Assembly: GCA_022494885.1 (NCBI GenBank)
Contig: JAGVSM010002819.1
Span: forward strand, 332,796-396,795
Source: Micrasema longulum
Lineage: Eukaryota > Arthropoda > Insecta > Trichoptera > Brachycentridae
Length of the DNA stretch: 64,000 nt
Direction of reading: 5' to 3'
In this document: positions 24,701 to 36,500 of the stretch, in pieces
Position numbering within the stretch: position 1 is the stretch's first letter
How the letters are laid out: every line of letters starts with the position of its first letter
Program-made: the position numbers and the translations under genes
The notes under the pieces: model-generated
Database searches by the model: none
Seen by the model: only the letters and a program-made list of their open reading frames with translations
Told to the model about the DNA's origin: nothing

Positions 24701-24939
24701 AGGTTATAATGGTTATTATTGACGCAACAGATTATCTTGTCCATATTTCATTGTGCATATAAAACGTTTGTCTTTACGTAATAATAGATATTTTCTATAG
24801 TCATCGAAGTAAACAAAATCTTAAGTTACATTTTTCCACTTAGTTCATTTAGAATAAAGTTGTGACCTAAATAAACAAATTAAACGCGTCACATAATAAT
24901 TTAACATTTTAGGGAAAAATATTTTTAAAAACGCACCAT
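18695..24939 (-). CDS. TpnC: Troponin C paralogue A (six coding exons, 153 aa)
   Basis: Calcium-sensing subunit of the thin-filament troponin complex in muscle; calcium binding relieves troponin I inhibition. Coding exons in transcription order are 24937-24939, 23235-23262, 21134-21277, 19839-19964, 19216-19347 and 18695-18723, all with GT-AG introns and consistent phases (462 nt with stop). Four EF-hands are visible. Loop I (residues 20-31, [12 protein letters not shown]) lacks the position-12 acid. Loop II (56-67, [12 protein letters not shown]) is canonical. Loop III (98-109, [12 protein letters not shown]) lacks it. Loop IV (134-145, [12 protein letters not shown]) is canonical. The protein ends [10 protein letters not shown]. 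Two-site binding (II and IV) is normal for insect TpnC; both sites being intact argues against the one-site stretch-activated flight-muscle form. It is the most downstream of three tandem copies, closest to B. The ATG-only exon 1 is chosen because exon 2 begins in frame directly after an acceptor and paralogue B has the same ATG|GTGCGT site. Subtype within insect TpnC is unsure. Confidence 0.93.
19216..19347 (-). CDS. TpnC: TpnC-A exon 5 (EF-hands III and IV)
   Basis: 132 nt between acceptor TCTCAG and donor GTATAT. It encodes [17 protein letters not shown] through [14 protein letters not shown]: degenerate loop III and the body of canonical loop IV. Confidence 0.95.
19839..19964 (-). CDS. 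TpnC: TpnC-A exon 4 (rest of EF-hand II and central linker)
   Basis: 126 nt between acceptor TTGTAG and donor GTATTA. It encodes [16 protein letters not shown], an acidic EEEED linker and [12 protein letters not shown]. It is two codons longer than the matching exon of TpnC-C. Confidence 0.95.
20041..20063 (-). repeat. Degenerate second T-arm and acceptor half abutting tRNA-His
   Basis: Directly 3' of the tRNA (minus strand) comes AGTG-TTCGAAC-ACT followed by GTTACGGCA. It resembles another T-stem/loop plus an acceptor 3' strand; its TTACGGC could pair with the 5' GCCGTGA using one G-T pair. It looks like a partial tandem duplicate of the tRNA 3' half. Confidence 0.55.
20064..20134 (-). tRNA. 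tRNA-His (anticodon GTG)
   Basis: Read on the minus strand the 71 nt fold as a full cloverleaf. The acceptor GCCGTGA pairs with TCACGGC. The D-arm is GTCT/GGAC with loop AGTGGTTA. The anticodon stem CCACG/CGTGG encloses TT-GTG-GC. The T-arm CCAGG/CCTGG encloses TTCGACT. Boxes A and B are intact, and T runs for Pol III termination follow around 20016-20035. It matches the insect tRNA-His consensus, and the 71-nt coding length fits a tRNA that gains G-1 after transcription. It lies in intron 3 of TpnC-A, on the same strand, 99 nt upstream of exon 4. Unlike the SINE heads elsewhere in the window it has complete acceptor pairing and no SINE body. Confidence 0.93.
21134..21277 (-). CDS. TpnC: TpnC-A exon 3 (EF-hand I and start of II)
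   Basis: 144 nt between acceptor TTTAG and donor GTAAAT. It encodes [13 protein letters not shown] through DQVDEDG, covering degenerate loop I and the first residues of loop II. Confidence 0.95.
21710..22071. mobile_element. MITE H copy 2 (intron 2 of TpnC-A)
   Basis: Same inverted ends (CAGGGTGTTCTTTAAACCCT) and same GC-rich core as 13803-14175. Here the core hairpin is better preserved: CTTCTGCAGGGGAG pairs with CTCCCCTGCAGAAG. No clear target duplication. It interrupts the intron upstream of exon 3. Confidence 0.85.
22100..22440 (+). mobile_element. Non-LTR 3'UTR fragment, family Y, copy 1
   Basis: Aligns with 48310-48665: CTTTTTTTCTAGATTGT, TTTAATCTAAT-like blocks and the end TGGCTTGACACGGGAATAGC. 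A-rich end near 22425-22440. Confidence 0.65.
23235..23262 (-). CDS. TpnC: TpnC-A exon 2 (28-nt microexon)
   Basis: Acceptor CTACAG and donor GTGAGT flank 28 nt encoding EGLDKEQIK plus one base (phase 1). It is the same length and position as exon 2 of B and C. Confidence 0.9.
24287..24462 (-). mobile_element. SINE family A copy (intron 1 of TpnC-A)
   Basis: Well-preserved copy: CGGGTTGTGGTCCTGTGGCT, GTCTCGGACTCACGGACC, box B GTGGTTCGAATCC, then TTGATTTCCATTTTCGAAT and AACTCGTTGAAAATGGCCCC. Confidence 0.85.
24507..24650. mobile_element. Short foldback element (family F-like)
   Basis: Ends AAATTTATTGCAACAGAGAG and CTCTCTGTTGCAATAAATTT are a perfect inverted pair, continuing through AATATGGAAGTC / GACTTTCATATT. 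About 130 bp, no ORF, in intron 1 of TpnC-A. Confidence 0.7.
24937..24939 (-). CDS. TpnC: TpnC-A exon 1 (initiator ATG only)
   Basis: The ATG is followed directly by a donor (ATG|GTGCGT). The same arrangement and the same six donor bases occur in TpnC-B. The leader upstream contains the AGTGAACTAAT motif shared with B. Confidence 0.75.
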
Positions 24940-24944
24940 TTCAG

Positions 24945-24966
24945 ATTAGTTCACTTTTCACTTTGC
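24945..24966 (-). promoter_or_regulatory. Leader motif shared with TpnC-B (copy A)
   Basis: GCAAAGTG then AAAAGTGAACTAAT on the minus strand, just upstream of the TpnC-A ATG. A possible weak TATA-like TATAATTA lies at 25037-25044. The surrounding sequence does not align well with B, so the match may be selected or a remnant of duplication. Confidence 0.45.
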
Positions 24967-25031
24967 ACTGAGTATCACTGACTTATGAAGCACAGTAAGC
25001 AAGGGGTGATCTGCTCTTCCGAAATTGGTGG

Positions 25032-25277
25032 ATGGGTAATTATACTGAAGATCAATGTCGACCACGGCATGCCTGGAATCCTTATATTTGGCCGTCGGAT
25101 ACCGATGCATTCAACAGGGAAAATGCAGAACCGGCTCTGTTGAAAATGTATCAAAAATACTCCAAAAACAATTTTCTTAAAAAATCTTTATTTTTATTAA
25201 CACCACAGTATATGATCTCCATAAATTCTCTTCAAGCTCAACTGCCGGAAGACAACGTTTTTACACAAATTCAATAA
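25032..25277 (+). CDS. Small unidentified ORF divergent from TpnC-A
   Basis: 81 codons reading MGNYTEDQCRPRHAWNPYIW, then PSDTDAFNRENAEPALLKMY. Composition is balanced and more GC-rich than its surroundings, unlike the low-complexity ORFs nearby. It overlaps the region where the TpnC-A promoter is expected, on the opposite strand. No domain recognised. It could be a small gene, an exon, an element-derived scrap, or chance. Confidence 0.3.
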   Translation: MGNYTEDQCRPRHAWNPYIWPSDTDAFNRENAEPALLKMYQKYSKNNFLKKSLFLLTPQYMISINSLQAQLPEDNVFTQIQ

Positions 25278-25585
25278 ATTTTTACCCGGTTTCGACGTCT
25301 TAAAAATGTCATGGCGGTCACTTTGCCGATTTTTACATATTATTTGTATGCGCGCGCAGAATCTCCATGAAAAATGCCATCACCATTATTTGGACATGTT
25401 ATAAAACTAACATTAACATACGCAAGTTTTTTTTTTTAATCAATTAGTGTGTTAAACAACACAATATTTTCTCAGTCAAAATTTTTCATCATCATCTTAC
25501 CTTAATGTAATAAAAATTATCGAGATATTTTTTTATGTCTACGCTCTTTATAGACGGTGAATTTATGACTCCAGCTAAAACGTTG

Positions 25586-25825
25586 TCGGCCTCGTGGTTT
25601 AATAGTCAGTGCGTTTTCCTACCATGTAAGCGGTCTCGGATTCGATTCCCGACATGGTAGCTATTTATTTTAAAAGGTGTTTTGTCCCTAGACTGGTACC
25701 TGAAGCGTAAGACTGATCATATTACCTTTATGTAACAAAAGTTATCAAGATACGCTGCGATTGGTGTACTGATGCGATGCCCTATGCACCATTAGGTGCG
25801 GAAAGGGAATGCTTATGATGATAAA
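25586..25825 (+). mobile_element. SINE family B, most complete copy
   Basis: GTCGGCCTCGTGGTTTAATA head, GGTCTCGGATTCGATTCCCG box B, then TACCTGAAGCGTAAGACTGA, AGATACGCTGCGATTGGTGT and CCCTATGCACCATTAGGTGC, ending in ATGATGAT. About 235 bp. Confidence 0.85.
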
Positions 25826-26445
25826 ACTACTTTAAATAAGGTACGCGTCCCTCAATGTGTTTAAATTAATTATAAAAATCATTTTGATGTGACTGTTCCG
25901 CATATGACAACATATCATTTTTCACGTGACACGTCAAGTCCTCCTGACATTTAGCACTTGGAAGAATACTCTGCGTAGTGATATCCTGGGGAATTGTTGA
26001 CCGAAGTGATTTTTCATTGCCTTTTTGGGTTGAATTCTCTGCCGGGCTACCTCATTAACTGGAGATGTCCTGCTTTATGGCGTCGGACACTTGCCATTCA
26101 TCATCTCTCTATCTGTTATGGTACTTATGTTGAAGCCAGAACATTTCACAGGGCTCGAGGGGCCTAAGATACAACTCATGCTCGCAAGGAAGTAAGAGGG
26201 AATGCAACTGCGCCAATTTTTGCATCATCGTGTCAGAAAAATATGCAACACCGTGACTCTACCAATATTTGAACTCCTACTAAACTCGATAAAACGTCAA
26301 AGTAGACACTATAGTAAAAGCAAGTAAGCCCCCTTTGGGAGGGTATTTTTAAACTGATTAAATCATGTTTGTGTTTTATTTTATTTTTTTAATATCTTGT
26401 TCTTGGAACAATAATTCAATTATTTGTCTGTATTTAAAAAATGTA

Positions 26446-26680
26446 TATGAGTTGATAAATATCAAACGCCAGTATGCCCACAACAATCCACCACAATTTC
26501 CATGTGGACTTACTTCTGAATTGAAACAGAATTTATTGACAGTGTTTTTATTGTAATAATGACGACATGTTTTAATTGAAATAAAAGTGATATGATGATT
26601 TTTCCCACTACACATTGTAGAACTAATATCAAAATAAAATTTTGGGGAACATACTGGCGTTTGAAATTTATTAACTCATA
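26446..26680. mobile_element. MITE G, 235 bp, 31-bp inverted ends
   Basis: Left end TATGAGTTGATAAATATCAA then ACGCCAGTATG; the right end is the inverted equivalent with few mismatches. No coding capacity. A partial copy is at 14184. Confidence 0.8.
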
Positions 26681-26684
26681 TGTC

Positions 26685-27630
26685 GTTTGGTATGTATCAA
26701 TAGAAATAGTAAATTTATTTTAAAAAAACAATAAATTATTTTATTTACTCTCATAAGTTCAACCCTGTAATTTGACCCCCTGACCTCTTAAGATTCTTGA
26801 TATTTTTAACATAGTTTTCTTTCACTGGGATACGATTTGCACTGAGTGATGTACACAATGTAGTAGATTGACATCCAAAAAGCACTTACACTGTAATCTA
26901 GCTGCTTAAAAAATTAGAGGCGTAGTAGTCATCAATCATCATCGACTGTTGACGATTACTGTTGTATTTTGAGTGACGGTGTCTTCTATTAATTACAATC
27001 AGTCATCAATAATTACTAGTTACTGAAACATAAAGGTAGTTTCTTCAAAATAGTATAAACATTCCGTTGATAATTTGGTAAGTTTCTGGTGCGTATTACT
27101 CGTGTTTTACATATAAATAATTAAAGTTTTATGAGAACGAACCATTAATAAATTTTCAATTAAATTGTAGCTTAATTTGGCTACACAAATTGACAAATGT
27201 TATTTATAAAGCACCTAGTTTAAATTTAAATATGAAATATCCTCATTCCAAACACAACGCAAGATAAATTATATCTAGAAACAAAATATAAAAAAAAAAC
27301 CGAGCAAAAAATTTACGGATAAAATACCTTGTGAGTAACTAATTAACTGTTCTTTAGAATAATGCCAACGATTTCAAATCTGTACACGGACAATGTTTTT
27401 TTTTTTTTATTAACTTAAATTTGTATCTTTTGGGTGTTATTTTAATAGAAGACGGTATTTTCATGTTATATATTATATTCTTGTAGAACCAACAAAAAAT
27501 GGATTCTTCATTTATTGCACGTGGCTATTTCTTTAATTTGGTGGTTTAGAAGTAAGTTTATATATTTAAAAAAAAAACAAGGTAATTTGGAATATGTTTA
27601 TATTATTTCTTTATATTATTATTTATCTTT
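26685..27630. other. Intergenic AT-rich DNA, no gene seen
   Basis: No recognised ORF or repeat; poly-A/T runs near 27290 and 27397. Confidence 0.4.
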
Positions 27631-27633
27631 CAA

Positions 27634-27800
27634 GCGGCCTCCGTGGTGTAGTGGTCAAGACGCTTGACTCACACACGGAAGGTTCCGGGTTCGATTCCCG
27701 GTGAGAACACACAAATCAAATGTGATTTTTCTCAAGCCTGGGTGTTCTGTGATGTAATTCACTACTGTAATTGGGCCTCCTGGCCTGTTGTGGTGCAAAA
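27634..27800 (+). mobile_element. SINE family C copy
   Basis: tRNA-like head GCGGCCTCCGTGGTGTAGTG and GGTTCCGGGTTCGATTCCCG, then TTTTTCTCAAGCCTGGGTGT and GGGCCTCCTGGCCTGTTGTG with an A-rich end. Confidence 0.85.
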
Positions 27801-29240
27801 AAAATGCTTGAATTTTAAAAATACTAGAAAATATTTATTGAAGACTTAGTTTGAAAAAATAAAATATTTGTTTTTTTTATAAACTTTGTCCTAAAGAAAA
27901 TACGTGTATACTGAAAATGATATGGCTTTTTTCTTCATTTTCATAAGCAGATTTTGAAATCATTTTTTTTTTACGAAACTATTGATTTAATAAATAGTCA
28001 TACATATTTTTTGTAAACGAGTATTATTGTGACTAGCGATATATCAGTGCAGTGATAGGATGAATATTTATTCATAAAAAAATACTGGTTTGTTGTCAAA
28101 TTATTTTTTATACAATTTACCTTCCCAATACACACCTCAAATAAATCCAAATTATCATCGTTGACTCTTTGATTTTATAGCTGTTTTGACAAAATTAATA
28201 TAATGAACTTATTCATTAGAAATATTATTAGATCCGAAGTTATGCTTGACGTAAATTTAACTTGTATCATGTAAATTATTAATGTCAAGCTTTGAAGGAA
28301 GGTGATTAGCCCAAGTATATAATATTTAATTACGTAAGACGATAGAGTGGATAGACCTAAGTAATTACATTATTAGTAAGTATTCGTAGTACAGTTAACA
28401 TTAACTTAATCATAATTCTCAATATTTTAGTTATAATATTGTATTACGTTTATGATACGACTACAAGTAGAGTCTTTTGTCATTTTTCCTAATAAAACAG
28501 TGGCTTTTCAATTATTTTTCTTTTTTTATTTACCTCTTATTTTTTGCTCATACCTACGTATAAATAAAAACTTGTATTCCGTAATTACGGTGTTAATGAA
28601 AGCATAATTACAAGGATATATTCATTACGTTTCAAGTCAGAAATTAGTTTTGAAAAAAAAAACCACCAAGGCGACCAAGGGCTTTTTAATACGTGAAATT
28701 ATTGTTTTTTAAATTTATTTACTTTAAATCAAAATGAGCTAAGCCTTAAAACATGAATATTTCAAAAATCACTAATTCATGAATTTTTTTTAAAGGTTTT
28801 TTTATTCACGGTTTTAGGTATAATATAATATTTCGAAGAACAGTAAAACAACATTTTAAATAAGTAAAAACGATTTTGTAGAATAATGTTACAAGAAAAA
28901 TAATATGAAATAAAACACGTAAAATATTTAAATTATTTTTTTATGAGCAAATACATACATTTATGATACAGGTATAAATATTAGATATACATAGAAAATA
29001 ATAACATTACAGGTAAAAAGAAAAACGCAAATAAACACATATACACATCTTGAAATATATTTATACATAGGCATATAATTTAAGATAATAAATAGATAAT
29101 ATGCAAATACGTAATTAAAAAACATAGGAAAAATTATACATATCAAAAACTTCATACATTGGATAAATAAATTAGAGTGGACACAATTTAATTACAATAT
29201 TAGTAGGTGATTCAGTAGGTTGTGTTTCGAACGAGATAAT
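27800..29240. other. Intergenic AT-rich DNA, no gene seen
   Basis: No conserved ORF or element recognised. 29242-29445 (minus, 67 codons) reads less biased (for example SSLQQYNGLGYSGRKLQALT) but lies where the far 3' flank of TpnC-B is and has no recognised homology. Confidence 0.4.
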
Positions 29241-29712
29241 GTTAAATTTTCAGAGTAATAATTCGCTCCCGCTTATAGAGATGCCTTTTCGCTCGATTGT
29301 ATAGAACAATAGCGTTACTTATTTTTGGCTTGGTTTTTGGTTGTGTTGTGTAATGAACGGTTTCGGTTAGCGCTTGCAATTTTCGACCTGAGTACCCCAG
29401 CCCGTTGTATTGCTGTAAACTGCTAACTTCGTGATTGAAAATCATGAAATGGTTTTTGTCTATAGGTGGGTGGCGTAGTATTACTCTGAGGTTAGAATAG
29501 TACTCATTAAGGAGAAAAATAACCAGAAGATAGACACTTATTAATTATGTTTTCAACCCTAATAAATACAAATGTAAGAAACATTAACAGATAAAATAAA
29601 ATAAGTCAGAATATGATAATATAATATATAAATCTTTTTTGTATCGGGAGTGGTGTCAATGGAAAAGGTTCGTTCAGGTAAAAATTAGGTAGAATATGGT
29701 CGTATAGGTTAA

Positions 29713-29718
29713 TTTATT
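29713..29718 (-). terminator. Candidate poly(A) signal of TpnC-B
   Basis: AATAAA on the minus strand about 195 nt after the TpnC-B stop, the first properly spaced hexamer seen. Confidence 0.3.
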
Positions 29719-29911
29719 AAGTTTATGTATATTAATAGAATGAACAAAATAAATATTAAAAAAATATTCAGTAACTGAATCGCAGCGTGAGAAATTGAAT
29801 TGTATTTAATATGTTTCTTAGCTTTAAATTATGACGAAAATAATTATTTTCATAATTGAATCCGTTGCCTCTTTCAATGAGGAAAAATTAAATACGAAAC
29901 TCAATTCTCAT

Positions 29912-29940
29912 TTATTCACCAGTCATAACTTCCAGAAATT
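29912..29940 (-). CDS. TpnC: TpnC-B exon 6 (C-terminus and stop)
   Basis: 29 nt after acceptor TTTTCAG. It encodes the end of loop IV, then FLEVMTGE and TAA; an AATAAA overlaps the stop but is too early to serve as the poly(A) signal. Confidence 0.9.
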
Positions 29941-30471
29941 CTGAAAAAAAAGTTTATATCATCAATTATTATTATCAAATTAAAACACGGCTTTTAAAGT
30001 AAGAATTCGTATATATTGCGTAAATTGCTTTGTCAAATTATTTCATTATCAATTCTTCCATTCGTCGACTTTAGTGAAGTAAAAGCTATAATTTTTAGTG
30101 ATGTGAGAGGTATCGACTTGGTTGTATTGAACTGAATTTGTAGGAAATTAGATAATTGGTTATTTTTTAAAGTACATTTTACAAAATTTTTACAGCTGCC
30201 AGCCAGTTTCGTTTCTGTGGAAACGTAAATATGAACTAACCAAATATGTGTTTCTCTTTCTCCCATGAATGGTTGCAAGTGTATCGTGAATTGCTATACC
30301 TTTTATATAAAAAAAATCATTGATGGTATACCACGGACTCACTAATCAGAGGTTCCATTTGCCAATACTGAGTTATTTACAACTCTTTGAAAATTACCCC
30401 ATAAATATAAAAAGAAACGCAAACAATTTTAAAATAAATTATTAAGTTCAATGCAATATTTTCATCATCTC

Positions 30472-30515
<44 letters not shown>

Positions 30516-33500
30516 AGATAATTTATTTAGCGCCATTTTTGTGAAAATCACCTCAAGGGCGCTGGTACAATAAATAAATATCCCAGCACGTCTTGCAACT
30601 ACAGAGCGCATGGACTGTTGGGTTTCTAGTTCTTCGTCTCCAATTAAAATATATTACAATTATGATATAAAGGAACTAGATTACAGCACGTATTGCAGCT
30701 ACAGAGCGCATGGGCAGTAGGAAATCTATGTAGACCTTTTTTATTTTACAATAAAGTTTAGAGTTTAAGTGATATTTAAAAAAAACGAAATAAGAAACAA
30801 ATTTATAAAATAGAAGTTAGATAACAACAAGTCTTGCAGCTACTGAGACCCCATTTACTAAATTTAGATATTTGATAGTTGAAGCTAGATTATTAATTGG
30901 GGGGATTTTTGGACACAGTCCGATGTATTCAAATATGATTCCACACTCCTTCTGTATTATTCTTGATTCTATGCTCTTAAACTATCAAATTGTAATGCAT
31001 TTTCCTGAATAAAAGAAAATAAAATAAAGAATACTACGTTTAACGGACGTTTATTGTACAAACTGCCAACTTGCAGGCATTCTACAATATTGCTTGACAA
31101 GATCGTAGCTAGTAAGGGAATAGCAGGTATATTTACTAACACTATATTTACTACTGACAGGCGCCGTGGCGCAGTTGGTAAGACGGCCAACTGTGAAACT
31201 GGCGTCGCGGGTTCGATTCCCGCCAGTTGCAAGAAAGAAACCCAAGAAATATTTTTTTCTCAATTGGTCTGGGTGTTGTGGTGTATGTTTCACTACCTCC
31301 TTCCATATTCCCTCTATCCCACCTGCTGACAAGCCTCCAAATAGAGGCTTAGCAGGTTGTTCCTTTAAAAAAAAAAAAAACACTTCGGTGGTTCAAAACT
31401 CCTGGTGTTTATATGTTTATAATTGAATGTATTTACCTTCCCAGTCAACTGTTCCTGATCCATCGGAGTCAATTTCCTCAAGCATTGAATCCAAATCTTC
31501 AGTTGTGATCTTGTTATCAAGTTCTTTGAAGATTTCTCCTAAAACTTCTGTTGTTATGTACCCGTTACCTGTAGACATTTTAATATGGAAGATGCGTTAC
31601 ACAAAAGGTTGATGCAATTGTTTCAGATATATAAATTGCGAACGTGAATCTATATAAAAAAAAAAAATTCTAACGGTTAACGCGTTTGCCTACAATGCAA
31701 GAGGCTTAAAATTCGTTTTCCAATATGATTTACATAAAATGTTTATTTGAAAGGTGTTTTTACACTTAAAATTTTTAAAGTCCCTTCGTGTAAAAAAAAA
31801 CATGTTACGCTGCAATTAGCGTAATAAAGTAGTGCTTTTTGCACCACTAGATTTAGATAAAGTAATGATGATGATAAAAATATAAGTCCACACATGTTTT
31901 TATATCGAACAAAAATAGTGACTCGGTATGGTCCAATATAGTATCTTAAACAAAATAATCAAATAATGGAGAAAACAAAGATAGGGGAGAATGGGGCTAG
32001 TGTGGACAGTTCAAATACCGAGCGTGAATTCGAAAGAAAAAATGCAAAAATTTACATGTACATGGTAATACTAATACGGTAACCCTTATATGATTTGATT
32101 AAGCCTTCTGTCAAATTTTGAGCGGTAGCCACGCATTTTTGTTTATTTTAATTTTATTTCATTGGAAAGCCAACAGACATTTATAAATTTATAAGATACA
32201 ATTATACCATAAATACATATCATAAAGTCTAATTAGAGGCTTCCAAATAACATTGTAATATTAAATATTGCCACATAAAAATTATACATAACATAAAATA
32301 ACTAATCATACAAAACTTATAATATTACTAGAAATGTAAATGTAAATGTAATACATATTATTAAAAATATATCTACTTTTGAATATTGGTCACATAATAG
32401 CACATTATAATATATAATACAAATATAGTTGACCATACAGTGTACATTTATAATGTGCCTACATACTGAACTGCACATAATTTGAATTATTTTTGGAAAT
32501 TTCAGTTTTCAAGGAAGTTAAAGATATGTTATTAATATCAATACAATTTAATTTCTGATTACACCACCTAAAAGTGTTACTTTATTAAGTAAACAAATTC
32601 GGACTTACATTGTCTGTCTTTGGTATTCTGATGTGAGTGTCAGGGTATAAAAACGTAAATTTCTTATGCCTTTATTTGTTATTATGATTTTGAGATGAAC
32701 AAAATACCGTACAAAATACGTACAAAATGCGTCACGGTGTGAAGGGGCTAGTGTAGATGGAAAGAAGGGGGCTAGTGTGGACATGTTCACTGTAGCCCCA
32801 TTTTCGGATGAAATAAATTCGAACATTCATATTAATCTTAATAGATATTTAAGGACAGTTCGCCCTTTTGAACGAAGAACCGATGGGTGCAAAATATCAA
32901 AATATGATGTGAAAAAAGCGCTAAAACATGTTTCGAAGAAAAAAAAACCTATACGAAAGACAGCACTGAAACATAACTTGAAGAAATCTATGCAGCATAA
33001 ACGAGAGAAGACGATTAAGGATAAAATCATTATCTCAACACATTAATTTACATTTTGTTGATTTAAGATGTACTGATAAAGAAAACATATTTTTTCAAAA
33101 CTTTCACCTCCATTAACAGCCGGTAGAACAAAACGAGCGGTTGGCAATATGACTTTCGGGGTGGTTTTTTCTTTGTACAGTGAATTATTAATTTATTTAC
33201 GGACTTGTTCATTTAGCTACAGTAAAATACGCTGAAAATTCCTTTCGTTTAAAGATACAATCAAAATGAAAAAAAAACAAAAAAAAACTAGTGCAAAAGA
33301 AGAATATAATGACCTCGAGACAAGATCTGGTGTAAGTATTTTAAGTAGACGTTTTTTTTGTCTTTGTTCCTATCCTTTTCAAAATGTTTATTTTTTCGTT
33401 TGTAGTTATTTTTCTAGTATTTATTTATTAAGTTCTTTTTTTATCAAAAGTTTTTTAGTTGAAATCGTAAGGAAGGTATTTTGAAATAAATTAAACCGTT

Positions 33501-36500
33501 TTCACTCTGGCCCCTACCAACAGTTTAAAGTGGACGCGTATTATCAATTTTATAATGCGATTTAAAAAAATACTGTATTGCTTACTTTTAAAAAAATTAG
33601 TGATGGTGTATACTGATGTAATTTTGTGGGCATTTGAATATTTTTTGGCACGATTTCGATGCTTTATAAAAAATATGTTCACCTTAGCCTTCTTCTCCCC
33701 TACTTTAAATGATTTGATGTACCTAGTCATTTGTAAAACGATAAAAATAATCGAACATCTATGATCTTCGTAAAACCACTATCACTATTGTAATTTACTT
33801 ATTAAAGGATGCATAAGGCACTGTATTCCTACAACCGCAGCGTATCTCAACCATTTTTTGTTACTCATAACGAAGATTAAGAAACATGTTAACTTTGTGA
33901 TTTTTACCTTCTTTGTCGTACAATCTGAAAGCTTCTCTCAATTCCCTTTCAATAGCTTCTTGATCCTCTTCTTCTTCTGTAAGAAAATTGGCAGCTAACT
34001 GACAAAATTCTTCAAACTCCAATTCTCCCGAACCTTATGGAAAAATGCTCAAATTAATTATCGTTCTGTATTGATTAAAAAAATAAATAATTTTGTGTCT
34101 TTTGTTAAAAATAATGCTTCTATAATTTTAAATATCGAATTATGCTTAAAACCATGTATAAATTCTATTCTAATATTAATATATACGTACTTATTTAAAA
34201 AAAATATTTTTTATATTTTCGTTATTTAAAAAAATATGTTTTATCATTGAAATGTAAAATCACTGTGAATGGAGTTATACTAAAACAACAAGGGGAATTT
34301 GTGTATCTGGGAAGTATGTTCACTAGGGATGGAATGACTGAGAAAGATATTGAAAGGAGGGTGAGTGCCGGGAACAGAGTGAGCGGTGCACTTAAATTGA
34401 CGATCCAACAAATACTTGAAGATGGACATGTCAAAAGTCGAAATAATCGGCGCGCGTGCATGAGAAGATCTATGAATGTAGGGGAAGCGAGATCTGTATG
34501 CAAAGATAGAGTGTTGTGGCGTTCTATCCTCTCTGCCTACCCTTACGGGGAAACGACGTGATGGTTTGTTAGTTTGTTTGTTTGTTTTATGATAATTCAA
34601 TATTAATTTGCTATACTGTTTTCGGAATAGCATAATTTCTATTCTTTTTAAACAAACATATTTTGTTTTTTTTTTGTTTGTTATTGTACAGCAATGTAAT
34701 TATAAAATTATTATTTTTTTAAATTTCACGATGTCAATTATTATGGCTTAACATAAGCACAGCCTAAAAAGCTAAAGTAAATTCGGGTATGCGTTTACTG
34801 TACATACATTTGAAATGAATTAAAACGTTAAACAAATGCCTTAAACAACTTTGTTATGTCAGACTTTTTACATTTTATTTTATTCAAACCTAACTTAAAA
34901 CGCACGACTTTTTTTTATCAATTGAAAATTTAGATTATTAATATGTAAGATTTTTTTTCTAAAATATGACGAGCTGTCACTTTTTGACCACTCATTGAAC
35001 ACTATGGACTGACAAATAGTAAACAGACGAGCTATATCATAGGTATAGATAAAATGGATAAAGCAAATTGTGTTGCAAATATCTACAAACACAATAACAA
35101 ACTACTAGTTTAAATAATAAGAAACTTACCATCTTCATCAACTTGGTCCACGATTTCTTTCAGTGTCGCTTCATCTAGTTGATGTCCTAACATCTCCAGA
35201 ATAGTTCCAACCATTTCTGTGCTAATGACTCCTTTTTTCTCTTGGTCGAAGGCATCAAACGCATTCTTCAAAACTGTCGAAGCACAAAAAAAATGACAAA
35301 TCGAATGCCGTTCTAAAACGCATTTTAATTGATGAGTTAGTGTTTATTTTATTGACTTTAATCAAGGGTTGATTTGAGTCGCGAGAGAATTATTTTATTT
35401 ACTTTTTGAAAAAATGAGCATCAATGTATTTAAAATATATTCGCTTGGAAATAATAGGGCTAATCATTATTCAGATTTAAAAAAAAAACAGAACTCAGAT
35501 CAGAATTAAAAACGGTTTTTTTTAAATTTTTTTTAAATTTTTTTTTTTTATTATATTGAAAACATATTATACATAATTATATACAATATTCCCAAGGAGT
35601 TTTTTTAAAAAAAACTCATTTAGGGACATACAGATAATAATTTTTTTAGAGACGTTTTTAAATTTTAAACTATAATATTATTTAACAAAAGCAGAAAAAT
35701 TAAAATTATGATATACTACAAATTAAAAAGGGTATGAAAAATACTTGAAAATAACAGAATAAACAGAATACTAGGCATGGAAATAAATTCAAAATAATGT
35801 TTACATTATGCAATCTGGGAAAGAAAATTGAAAAAGTTTAAAAATTACATGGATGTATATATACATACTGAACTAGTACAAAATAAAATCATTTTTTTTA
35901 ATTAACAAAATATGCGCACACCCAATACAGGTTAATTTTTTTTATCAAAAACGTTGAAAAAATTGAAATTATGTATACAAGCCAAAAAAAGTATATAAAA
36001 AGAAAAAAACACAAATAACATTTAAATAGTATTAAAAATTACATATACAAGCAAAAACGGTGAAATATTAAAAGGTATATGTTCAAGATGCGCATTCTCT
36101 ATAAACTAACATTATTTATTCAAAGTACTTCTGGAAAAAATAATTCTTCAATTCGCACGTCCTGTTTCTATATTTTGAAATAGGTACTTTAAATTTTTGT
36201 GGCAATTTATTAAATTCCTTGAAACCTATGTATTGTAAAGATCTAGTACCAAACTTCGTAGACTTCACAGATCCAATATATATATTGTTTTTTGATCGAG
36301 TACTGTACCGATGGATGTCTCCAATGAAAGCTGGCTTTATGTTACTGTGCATTGAGTCGAGAGTAGTATTAATGATAGTGTCAGTTATCTCGAAATAGGA
36401 AAGCATGCTAAAAGGCATGATTTTTGTTTCAAAATAAATGTCCCTTACATGAGTATCATACGGTAGGTGAAACACATTTCGATTTAAAAAGACAATCGAT

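Noticed and set aside
25586..25660. Possible functional tRNA gene (box A and B present)
   Set aside because: It is the head of SINE B: acceptor ends do not pair and the same body follows in other copies (4617, 48182).
27634..27710. Possible functional tRNA gene
   Set aside because: It is the head of SINE C; the shared body GGGCCTCCTGGCCTGTTGTG follows, and no proper acceptor stem forms.
31158..31232. Possible functional tRNA gene
   Set aside because: The 5' and 3' acceptor strands do not pair well and a SINE body with poly(A) follows, so it is called SINE D.
31051..31426. Overlapping ORFs on both strands of 86-110 codons
   Set aside because: All are frames through SINE D.
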